Source of the DNA: Nitrospiraceae bacterium
GTDB taxonomy: Bacteria; Nitrospirota; Thermodesulfovibrionia; Thermodesulfovibrionales; UBA9159
Assembly: GCA_003453735.1 (NCBI GenBank)
Contig: DMNE01000300.1
Location: forward strand, 6,386 to 17,912
DNA length: 11,527 bases
Direction: 5' to 3'
A model generated the notes under the pieces. It ran no database searches, was not told where the DNA came from, and saw only the letters and a list, made by a program, of their open reading frames with translations. This document shows positions 5,851-11,527 of this stretch, piece by piece. Numbering within the stretch: position 1 is the first letter of the stretch; every line of letters starts with the position of its first letter. The position numbers and the translations under genes are program-made.

Positions 5851-7233
5851 TTAGGGAGCCTCCTCCTCTTTTAGGGAGGAGGCTTCAAGGTGAAATTTCT
5901 CCCATCGGTACCAGAAAGTCTTATAACTCATGCCGAGAAGCCTCGCGGCCTTTGCAGCTACATTGTTGGCTTTGGTCATCGCCTTTTTCAAGAGTTCCTT
6001 TTCGAGTTCTTCAAAATTGAGGCCATCATCGGGGATATCGATATCGAAAGCGCCCTGTCGCTGTCCGGACCGCAACTCACTCTTTATGTCTTTCAGTTTC
6101 ATTATATCCGATTCGCACATGAGAACAGCTCTCTCTATAACCGACTCCAGCTGTCTTATATTGCCGGGCCAATGATATTCGACAAGGGCTCTCAAGGCGG
6201 CATCCTCTATGCCCCCGAGTCTCTTGCCAAATTCACTGTTATATCGTTTGAGAAAATGGGATACCAGTTCCGGAATGTCTTCCTTTCTTTCCCGCAGCGG
6301 GGGGAGTTCTACGGTGACGACACGCAACCGGTAATAGAGGTCCTCCCTGAAATTCCCCGCATTCATTTCTTTTTCGATGTCTTTGTTCGTTGCTGCGATG
6401 ATCCGGACATCAACTTTTGCAGCGTCTCTTCCCCCCAGTCTTCTTACCTCTTTCTCCTGGAGGACCCTCAGGATCTTTGATTGGGTCATGAGCGGCAGGT
6501 CACCAATCTCATCGAGGAACATGGTGCCCCCGTTGGTAGCCTCGAAGAGCCCGATCTTTCTCGTTGTCGCCCCGGTAAACGCCCCAGGTTCGTAACCGAA
6601 TAATTCACTCTCAAGGAGAGTCTCAGGGATGGCACCACAGTTTATGGCAGTGAAAGATTTGGTGCAGCGTGGACTGTTGTAATGGATAGCCCGAGCAATG
6701 AGTTCCTTGCCTGTGCCGCTCTCTCCAAGGATGAGGACGGTCACGGGGCTGTATGAAACCTTCTTCACGAGATGAATGACTTCCTCCATCACCCGGGCAT
6801 GTCCTACGATGCCCTGAAAGCTAAACTTGTCATACAAGGCCTGCCGGAGTTCCTGATTTTTTCTTAGAAGCTCTGTCCTTTCCACCGCCCGTTTCACGGT
6901 TAAGAGGACTACATCCTTATCGAGGGGCTTGGTGAGATAGTCAAAAGCCCCTTTTTTCATGGCTTCAACTGCAGACGTGACCGTCCCAAATGCCGTCATA
7001 ATAACCATGGAAGGTGTCTGCCCGATCGATTGAATTTTATCCATGAGCTCAAGGCCGTCCATACGTTCCATCTTGAGATCTGTGAGGACGACATCCGGAT
7101 TGTACGACTTACTGATTTTGAGTGCCTCTTCACCTGAGGAGGCTATATAGGTCTCGTAACCCTCTTCTGATAGGATTGTCTTGAGGATATTCCGCTGTAA
7201 CGGTTCATCATCCACGACAAGAACAACTGCCAT
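5851..7233 (-). CDS. NtrC-family sigma-54 response regulator, partner of the adjacent kinase
   Basis: A complete 460-residue activator. The receiver domain (1-120) has D8/D9, phospho-acceptor D52 (VVLTDLKMERMDG), T80 and K102 (TKPL). The AAA+ domain (about 140-370) has Walker A GESGTGKE at 170-177, the sigma-54 loop GAFTGA at 217-222, Walker B FLDE with D241/E242, and a downstream arginine-rich REDLYYRL segment. The C-terminus is a Fis-type helix-turn-helix (ANNVAAKAARLLGMSYKTFW) with an unusually aromatic recognition end (TFWYRWEKF). Phosphorylation by the kinase encoded just upstream should drive oligomerisation and ATP-dependent opening of sigma-54 promoters. The ATG at 7233 places the receiver core at the normal distance; the ribosome-binding site is modest (GAGGAG about 12 bases upstream). 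The kinase gene ends 31 bp before it, so the two are one operon. By layout it resembles ZraR/AtoC-type regulators, but the family is too similar across members to name the signal. Confidence 0.96.
   Translation of the reverse strand: MAVVLVVDDEPLQRNILKTILSEEGYETYIASSGEEALKISKSYNPDVVLTDLKMERMDGLELMDKIQSIGQTPSMVIMTAFGTVTSAVEAMKKGAFDYLTKPLDKDVVLLTVKRAVERTELLRKNQELRQALYDKFSFQGIVGHARVMEEVIHLVKKVSYSPVTVLILGESGTGKELIARAIHYNSPRCTKSFTAINCGAIPETLLESELFGYEPGAFTGATTRKIGLFEATNGGTMFLDEIGDLPLMTQSKILRVLQEKEVRRLGGRDAAKVDVRIIAATNKDIEKEMNAGNFREDLYYRLRVVTVELPPLRERKEDIPELVSHFLKRYNSEFGKRLGGIEDAALRALVEYHWPGNIRQLESVIERAVLMCESDIMKLKDIKSELRSGQRQGAFDIDIPDDGLNFEELEKELLKKAMTKANNVAAKAARLLGMSYKTFWYRWEKFHLEASSLKEEEAP
5857..5884. 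repeat. Inverted repeat spanning the end of the regulator gene
   Basis: AGCCTCCTCC (5857-5866) and GGAGGAGGCT (5875-5884) are perfect complements around an 8-nt loop. They encode the last residues of the regulator (…LKEEEAP). In the minus direction the stem is followed by CCC and an A-run, so it is not an intrinsic terminator. Its centre lies about 136 bp upstream of the predicted sigma-54 start. Confidence 0.5.
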
Positions 7234-7264
7234 AAGGCCAGATTTCTCCTCGATAAAACGGTAT

Positions 7265-8689
7265 TCAGTTTACTGGTAAACTGATAATGACACAGCTCCC
7301 TACGCCTTCGTCGCTAGAGAAATCTATCTTTCCGCGGTGCTCTTCGATAATGCGCTTTGTTGTGGCAAGGCCGAGCCCGAGGCCGCTCGTTTTTGTGGTG
7401 AAGAACGGCTCGAAAACCTTGGAAAGATGTTCCTTTGAGACCCCCCTTCCAGTATCCTTTACGGAGAGAACGAATTTCCCATCGTCTTTTGCCGTAGCGA
7501 TTGTGAGCGTTCCTCCCTGCGGCATCGCCTGAAAGGCGTTCATAACAACATTGAGAATACATGTTTTCATCAGTTCCGGGTCTACCGTAATTTCAGGCAT
7601 GAAGTTAAAGGTTTCTTTTATGACAATCCGTTCTGAAGCGGCTTTCGCCTTAATAATCGCCACCACACCGTTCAGCATCCCTTCAATGGGGATGCGCTGA
7701 ACATTTAATTTAAACGGTTTTCCATAATCGAGGAAATCACTGACCAGTTTGTTCAGCCGGTGAATCTCCTGTTTTATGCTTGATACCAGGGCCACAAAGT
7801 TTCTCGCTTCCTCACTCCGCTGCGGGCGGTACTTTTCTCGTATGTGGTCGATGCTCAGGCTTATGAAGTTCAGGGGATTCCGTATTTCATGGGCTATGCT
7901 TCTCGACAACTGACCGACTGCTGAAAGGTGTTCTGCCTCACGTAGTCTCTCCTCAAGGCGTTTATTCTCCCGTAACCGTTCCACCATAAAATTAAAGCTT
8001 GCGGTGAGTTCCCCTATCTCGTCTTTCCTGTCGGTAGGGAGATTTTGGTCTAGATCGCCGGCAGCCACTTTGCGCGCGGCGTCGACGACACTATGGATCG
8101 GTTCGGTATACCGCAGCGAGAGGATTATCGCAATGCCGATCCCAATACCAAAAACGAGGAGGGTGGCGAATATCCTTTTGATCATATTGTGCTTGAGCAT
8201 TTCAGAAACATCATCGGCATTGATCTTCAGATGGATATAGCCATAATGAGCCCCGCCTGCGATAACCGGCACAATGACATTGTATGTTTTCCCTTCCGTT
8301 GAGACGGGTTCACCGAGCTCCGCCTTAATAACCAGCTCTTTCTTTTTCGGGTTAATGGAAGCCCCAATTTTGCTTGGGTTCGTACTTGCGATGATCTCGT
8401 CCGAATTGCTATCGATGATCGAAATCTCATTGATACCCTTTGAGTTTAGCCCCTTCAAATACTGGGCAAGTCTGGTCTCGTCGGTTTCGCCGCTGCCGGT
8501 AACCTGTTCCACGCCAACCTGGATCGCCTTGGAAAGCTCGGCAGTTTGATTGCTGAGCTCTTTCAACAAGACTCTTTCGGATTGCCAGTACAGGAAAAAA
8601 AGAACGGATAAGAGTATGGAGCTCAGGAAGAGCATCATGAGAACGAGTTTTTTGTTCAACGAGAGATTTAAAAAGGTATTCTTCACCAT
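7265..8689 (-). CDS. Membrane sensor histidine kinase (NtrB/ZraS-like)
   Basis: A 474-residue inner-membrane kinase. Transmembrane helix 1 covers about 15-35, followed by a ~135-residue extracytoplasmic sensor domain (36-171) with Cache-like features (INEISIIDSNSDEIIASTNP). Helix 2 spans about 172-192; HAMP covers roughly 193-245 (DAARKVAAGDL, RKDEIGEL). The dimerisation/phosphoacceptor region carries H267 in SIAHEIRNPLNFI. The ATP-binding domain shows the N box NVVMNAF (380-386), DTGRG (412-416), EPFFTTK and GLGLGLA (436-442). It should autophosphorylate on H267 and pass the phosphate to D52 of the regulator 31 bp downstream. The sensor domain faces the periplasm, so an envelope, metal or small-molecule signal is likely, but nothing in it identifies the ligand. 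The ATG at 8689 leaves a short basic N-terminus before helix 1; its ribosome-binding site (AAGAGA) is weak. All catalytic motifs look intact. Confidence 0.95.
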   Translation of the reverse strand: MVKNTFLNLSLNKKLVLMMLFLSSILLSVLFFLYWQSERVLLKELSNQTAELSKAIQVGVEQVTGSGETDETRLAQYLKGLNSKGINEISIIDSNSDEIIASTNPSKIGASINPKKKELVIKAELGEPVSTEGKTYNVIVPVIAGGAHYGYIHLKINADDVSEMLKHNMIKRIFATLLVFGIGIGIAIILSLRYTEPIHSVVDAARKVAAGDLDQNLPTDRKDEIGELTASFNFMVERLRENKRLEERLREAEHLSAVGQLSRSIAHEIRNPLNFISLSIDHIREKYRPQRSEEARNFVALVSSIKQEIHRLNKLVSDFLDYGKPFKLNVQRIPIEGMLNGVVAIIKAKAASERIVIKETFNFMPEITVDPELMKTCILNVVMNAFQAMPQGGTLTIATAKDDGKFVLSVKDTGRGVSKEHLSKVFEPFFTTKTSGLGLGLATTKRIIEEHRGKIDFSSDEGVGSCVIISLPVN

Positions 8690-8776
8690 GTTGATCTCTT
8701 ATTATAACTCAACTCCCTATGAATTCCATCATTCGGAAAACGGGCCACAATCGACGGGATCGTACTGGCATGACAT

Positions 8777-8815
8777 CCTCCCACCGCTAAATTGCTGACG
8801 CAGTTATAGCGGAGG
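8777..8815. repeat. Bulged hairpin resembling an IS200/IS605-type end
   Basis: Bases 8784-8795 pair with 8800-8812 around a TGAC tetraloop. They give 12 pairs with one bulged A (8806) and one G-T wobble (8792 with 8803, read on the plus strand; an A-C mismatch on the minus). The flanks CATCCTCCC and GGAGGTTTCC resemble, from memory, motifs around imperfect palindromes at IS200/IS605 element ends. No tnpA or tnpB frame is seen nearby, so at most this is a relic or a transposase-less derivative. The hairpin is certain from the sequence; the mobile-element reading is inference. Confidence 0.4.
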
Positions 8816-9020
8816 TTTCCTTTTGGCAACAGCGCTGACATGGATAGGGCCCACGCGCAGAGCGCTTCCTGGGAAGCAACCGCATGAGGCGAATGAGCAT
8901 ATGCTCAGGAGCAAGGAAGGGCATCAGGAATATATAAGGCACGCGGAGTTCATGACGACACACCTCATTACTGTTCCCAGGATGCAAACCTCCAAGCGGA
9001 GTTGCACAATGCCACTGTCT

Positions 9021-9053
9021 TCCATCTTTTTCCTTCGCGGCAGAAAAGATGGA
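9021..9053 (-). other. Hairpin downstream of the PilZ gene
   Basis: TCCATCTTTT (9021-9030) and AAAAGATGGA (9044-9053) are perfect complements with a 13-nt loop. On the minus strand the stem begins 12 bases after the PilZ stop. It is followed by AGACAGTGG rather than a T-run, so it does not look like a normal Rho-independent terminator; it may stabilise the transcript 3' end or belong to the structured region next to it. Confidence 0.45.
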
Positions 9054-9065
9054 GTAAATGCCTTC

Positions 9066-9725
9066 TCAGAGAGATTCGATGAACTTCTTCAGGGCTGTCG
9101 ACGAACGGTCGGACATCTCGATGAACTCCACTCCAACATCATATCGCTCTAAATCACTATCAGAGATACTGAGACACGAAGCGACCCGTCCAAGAAACTC
9201 TATGGTGTCGTCTTTACCAAGGGATAATTCCATGGAGAGAGTATCTCCGACTGTGAAAGCCTCGTCGGTTTCCATGAGCAAGCCGCCAAGACTTACCTTC
9301 TTGACCCTGTAACTAAAGGGAAAATTCAGCGTTGCCTTTTCAGGAGAGGTGATATCAAACCTTACAATGACTCTCTTCTCAGGGGATTTCTTGTGATGTT
9401 TGATGAAATCAATGACTTCTGTCATCTGGGTGGACTGGACATCTTTGAACCTCATACCTGCCGTATAGAGCGGCATGGTCTCACCGCGTGCGTTGTTCCT
9501 GCTATCGCTCAGCACAGACCAGACAATCGTGCCTCTGACCGAGAGGGTTCTCCCTTCTTTTTCTTCAATCCTCAGCGTGTAATCCTTTCCGATGTTGAGC
9601 CTCCCGTTGGCTATCAGAGCTGCCCCACCGATGCCCATATTTATGATTTCGACCTCGGTCGCAGACATGATGCTGCAATGAATACCCTCTACGACAAACC
9701 TGTCATTTCGCCTTTTTTCGTCCAT
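9066..9725 (-). CDS. Tandem PilZ-domain protein (putative c-di-GMP effector)
   Basis: A 219-residue soluble protein that I read as two PilZ domains in a row. Domain 1 (about 1-112) has the RxxxR motif R5-RND-R9 and a relaxed second motif NMGIGG at 29-34, where the usual Ser is Gly; it closes with AGMRF and a VIDFIK helix. Domain 2 (about 114-219) has R118-VIV-R122 and KVSLGG at 143-148, where the usual Asp/Asn is Lys; it closes with VGVEF and a terminal LKKFIESL helix. PilZ domains bind cyclic di-GMP and control motility, exopolysaccharide or surface attachment; both sites here deviate, so binding strength is uncertain, though the Arg pairs are intact in each. The ATG at 9725 has AGGA nine bases upstream and places RxxxR at the N-terminus as expected. 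No output domain is attached, so it probably acts by protein contact. Neighbouring genes give no clear target. Confidence 0.85.
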   Translation of the reverse strand: MDEKRRNDRFVVEGIHCSIMSATEVEIINMGIGGAALIANGRLNIGKDYTLRIEEKEGRTLSVRGTIVWSVLSDSRNNARGETMPLYTAGMRFKDVQSTQMTEVIDFIKHHKKSPEKRVIVRFDITSPEKATLNFPFSYRVKKVSLGGLLMETDEAFTVGDTLSMELSLGKDDTIEFLGRVASCLSISDSDLERYDVGVEFIEMSDRSSTALKKFIESL

Positions 9726-9850
9726 GTCTTATTTCCTAAGTCTAATACCGTAACATAAATCGGTTCTCAGCAGCAATATGCTTAGGCCATAAACGCTGCA
9801 CAGGCGAGGTAATCCGAGACAAAGCGGGCCGGAAGCGATCGAAAAAATGG
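9726..9850. other. Spacer between the coiled-coil and PilZ genes
   Basis: A 125-bp spacer on the path of minus-strand transcription. I see no T-run-flanked stem that would end the coiled-coil transcript and no strong promoter. A weak -10-like TATTAG lies upstream of the PilZ ATG without a fitting -35. Read-through from the coiled-coil gene into the PilZ gene is possible. Confidence 0.4.
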
Positions 9851-11527
9851 TTATCTCAGGACTATGGGGGAGCCCTTCGTGAGCCCGCTTATCGTTAAGC
9901 CCTTGACGTTGAAGCCCTTTCCGATAGAGATAATGCCCTTTATATAGACCGCGCCGGTTTTTTCGCCGCAGGCCTGCGTCTTGTAGACGACTCTTTTTTC
10001 GTTCGCGAGGGATTCGGAGAGGCTTAACGGCAGCGGGGTGCCGGATCCGTCGAGGAATGACACATTTTTTGTCCACGACGAAAGGAAATCCTCAGGGATA
10101 CATCCGCTTTCCGCTTTTATCTCCAAAAGGGCATAGTAGTTTTCGGCCAAGCTGCTATCGGATATCTTCTCTGAAAGTCCGAGGACACTTACGGCCTCTT
10201 TATTGAGGAAGACCAAGGTGATCGGATATTCGCCGCTCCTTGTCTGCTTTATCCCTTCTGCCCATGGTTTTGTCGCGGCAGGATAAACGGACTTTTCTCC
10301 TCGATCAGGCTTCAGTGCGTGATACAGTTGTTCTCTGAAGAGAAAGATCCCCGAAAGAAGTATGAGTACAAAAAAGAGCACGAAAACTGCCTTCTTAAAG
10401 GAATTCCTGAGGCCTCTGGGCGTGGAGCTAGAAGTCCTTCCAAGAATGGCGGGCAGATGTTCTTTCAGGGTGTTTGCTGAAATCTCTTCGAGTTTTCTTG
10501 CGAGGTGCATGCCTTCGTTTATCGTGTTTTCAAGCTTTCCGGTACTCTGCAATATCTTCGCAAACGCCTCCTCAGTCTCTTTCTTGAGTGTAAGGCGCAG
10601 AGCTGTATTTTCTTCCTTTATTTGTTTTAGTTCTTCATCGAGTTTTTTGGCTTCTTCTGAAAGAAAGGCTTTTACCTCCCTCAAGACATGCGATTCTCTC
10701 ATCGCTTCCTCTAGTTTCCCTGAGAGGGCATCTTTTTCCTTAATGAGTCTTTCGTATTCCTTGAGTTTCTCCTGTAGCCCCGTTAGAGAGTTTTCCTTCG
10801 CGGAAACGATACCTTTCAGTTGGGTGATCTTTTGCCCTGCGCTGGAAAGGTTCGTCTCTAGGGCTTCTGTCTTTTGGACCTGTCTCTCCAATTCAAGCTT
10901 CATAAGACTGAGGGAGTTTTCGAGTGCCTCTTTTTCACTTCTTGACGTTTCAGCGGCGTGCTTCAAATTCTCTTCCAAACGGCTGACCATACTTGAGAGA
11001 CCCTCCATTTCAGCCTTCTTGCGCTCTATTTCTTTTTGGAATATCGAGCTTTTTTCTTCGACTTCTCCAATTCTACTGTCTTTCAGTGACGCTTCCCTCT
11101 CCAGCCCATTTATCGATTCAACGGCTCTGGCTGAGTCAGCCCTTAACCGTTCTATTTCGGCCTTCAGCCTTTTCTCCTCGGATTCACGGTCAGCCCTGAA
11201 TTCTTCTAGTTTCAGGTCTTTGGACTTCAGGGCGTTTTCCAGTTCAGCCTTTCTTTGGCTTTCTCTCTTGAGATTTTCTTCCAGGATGCTTGCTTTCTCC
11301 AAAAGTGCTTTCTGAGTTTCCTCTGCAGATTCAACCTCCCTGAGTTGTGTCGAAAGAGCGTCCTTTTCTGTGGCGAGGGTATCCATATCGCTTTTTAGTA
11401 AAACGAGTCTCGCTCTCAACTCTGTGTTGGCATCCTGCCTCTCAGACACGGCCGTTTCAAGGGAAGGGATCCTTTCGTGAGCCTCTTTGAGCCTCATTTC
11501 GAACTCCGAGAGGGCCGTATTCTTTTC
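9851..11527 (-). CDS. Coiled-coil protein with single membrane anchor and extracytoplasmic domain, 5' part missing
   Basis: Partial gene of 558 visible codons; the frame is open to the window edge, so the Met at 11497 is probably internal. In numbering from that Met, residues 1-305 are almost continuous heptad-like sequence rich in Glu, Lys, Leu and Ser, predicting a long coiled coil. A less charged linker (306-368) leads to one transmembrane helix at about 370-387 (AVFVLFFVLILLSGIFLF), preceded by Arg/Lys. By the positive-inside rule the coiled coil is cytoplasmic and the ~160 C-terminal residues are periplasmic. That tail has beta-rich stretches (ITLVFLN, YYALLEI, AVYIKGIISI) and two cysteines, C466 and C510, which could form a disulfide. 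I recognise no family in the C-terminal domain. The shape, a cytoplasmic rod tethered to the membrane with an outside sensor or anchor, would suit an envelope-organising or polarity protein, but this is speculation. The PilZ gene follows 125 bp downstream. Confidence 0.85.
   Translation of the reverse strand, partial: EKNTALSEFEMRLKEAHERIPSLETAVSERQDANTELRARLVLLKSDMDTLATEKDALSTQLREVESAEETQKALLEKASILEENLKRESQRKAELENALKSKDLKLEEFRADRESEEKRLKAEIERLRADSARAVESINGLEREASLKDSRIGEVEEKSSIFQKEIERKKAEMEGLSSMVSRLEENLKHAAETSRSEKEALENSLSLMKLELERQVQKTEALETNLSSAGQKITQLKGIVSAKENSLTGLQEKLKEYERLIKEKDALSGKLEEAMRESHVLREVKAFLSEEAKKLDEELKQIKEENTALRLTLKKETEEAFAKILQSTGKLENTINEGMHLARKLEEISANTLKEHLPAILGRTSSSTPRGLRNSFKKAVFVLFFVLILLSGIFLFREQLYHALKPDRGEKSVYPAATKPWAEGIKQTRSGEYPITLVFLNKEAVSVLGLSEKISDSSLAENYYALLEIKAESGCIPEDFLSSWTKNVSFLDGSGTPLPLSLSESLANEKRVVYKTQACGEKTGAVYIKGIISIGKGFNVKGLTISGLTKGSPIVLR

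Larger units (their letters stand above)
8690..9065. other. Gene-free, hairpin-rich intergenic stretch
   Basis: No convincing gene is seen on either strand over 376 bp between the PilZ gene and the kinase gene. Short open frames here lack ribosome-binding sites and protein-like composition. Perfect or near-perfect inverted repeats are frequent: 8784-8812, CAGCGCTG at 8830-8837, GCGCAGAGCGC at 8855-8865, GCTTCCTGGGAAGC at 8864-8877, TGAGCATATGCTCA at 8894-8907, a bulged stem at 8983-9006, and 9021-9053. The kinase operon promoter must lie here or upstream, but no confident -35/-10 or -24/-12 pair was found. It could be a decayed mobile element, a structured leader of the kinase operon, or a small RNA. 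Confidence 0.6.

Noticed and set aside
8690..8710. TATAAT (8701-8706, minus strand) as the promoter -10 of the kinase gene
   Set aside because: Transcription would start about five bases before the ATG at 8689, leaving no room for a ribosome-binding site, and no fitting -35 is present. A leaderless mRNA is possible but not supported.
8787..8987. Minus-strand 66-residue open frame with a CxxCC motif, considered as a tnpB zinc-finger remnant
   Set aside because: There is no second Cys pair, no ribosome-binding site and no recognisable TnpB catalytic residues; the frame overlaps the hairpins. It is mentioned only as context for the possible IS200/IS605 end.
9001..9030. GCCACTG considered as part of a cobalamin riboswitch
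   Set aside because: The short match stands alone; the other conserved blocks of that riboswitch were not found on either strand, and the neighbouring genes are not cobalamin-related.
9785..9830. TGGCCTAAGCATATTGC upstream of the PilZ gene as a sigma-54 promoter
   Set aside because: The GG and GC elements are two bases too far apart, and sigma-54 promoters do not tolerate that spacing.
10362..11315. Plus-strand 317-residue Ser/Phe-rich open frame
   Set aside because: It is the antisense shadow of the coiled-coil gene: Glu/Lys-rich codons read backwards give Ser, Phe and Leu. It has no domain and no ribosome-binding site.

Overview
The window looks like chromosomal DNA of a Gram-negative-type bacterium. 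Two sigma-54 activators, a periplasm-facing sensor kinase, tandem PilZ domains and a signal-peptide-bearing small protein would suit Nitrospirota or a deltaproteobacterial lineage, but that placement is inference from gene families and no marker gene fixes it. Every gene I can support lies on the minus strand, so transcription runs from the right edge to the left edge.

From right to left: a long coiled-coil protein with one membrane anchor (5' end beyond the window); a two-domain PilZ protein; a gene-free, hairpin-rich stretch of about 380 bp (8690-9065) with a possible IS200/IS605-like relic; a sensor histidine kinase and its NtrC-type sigma-54 response regulator, 31 bp apart; a small exported Ala/Pro/Lys-rich protein that has a sigma-54-like promoter in front and a perfect-palindrome terminator behind; a DEDD-type exonuclease-like protein whose end overlaps a XerD-like tyrosine recombinase; a spacer holding three palindromes and a good sigma-70-like promoter; a Lon-family AAA protease of the LonB/LonC-like type; and a second NtrC-type sigma-54 response regulator cut off by the left edge.

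The clearest functional unit is 5311-8689. The kinase senses something outside the inner membrane, the regulator should activate sigma-54 promoters, and the next gene encodes a small periplasmic protein with a -24/-12-like element and two inverted repeats at enhancer distance. The arrangement recalls the ZraSR/ZraP envelope-stress system, though the small protein is not visibly ZraP. A second likely unit is the Lon-like protease followed by the left-edge regulator. The exonuclease and recombinase are probably translationally coupled. I see no CRISPR array, tRNA, rRNA or intact mobile element, and nothing I can claim firmly as a wholly new system. The best candidates for something undescribed are the kinase/regulator/exported-protein module, the structured stretch 8690-9065, and the coiled-coil membrane protein at the right edge.
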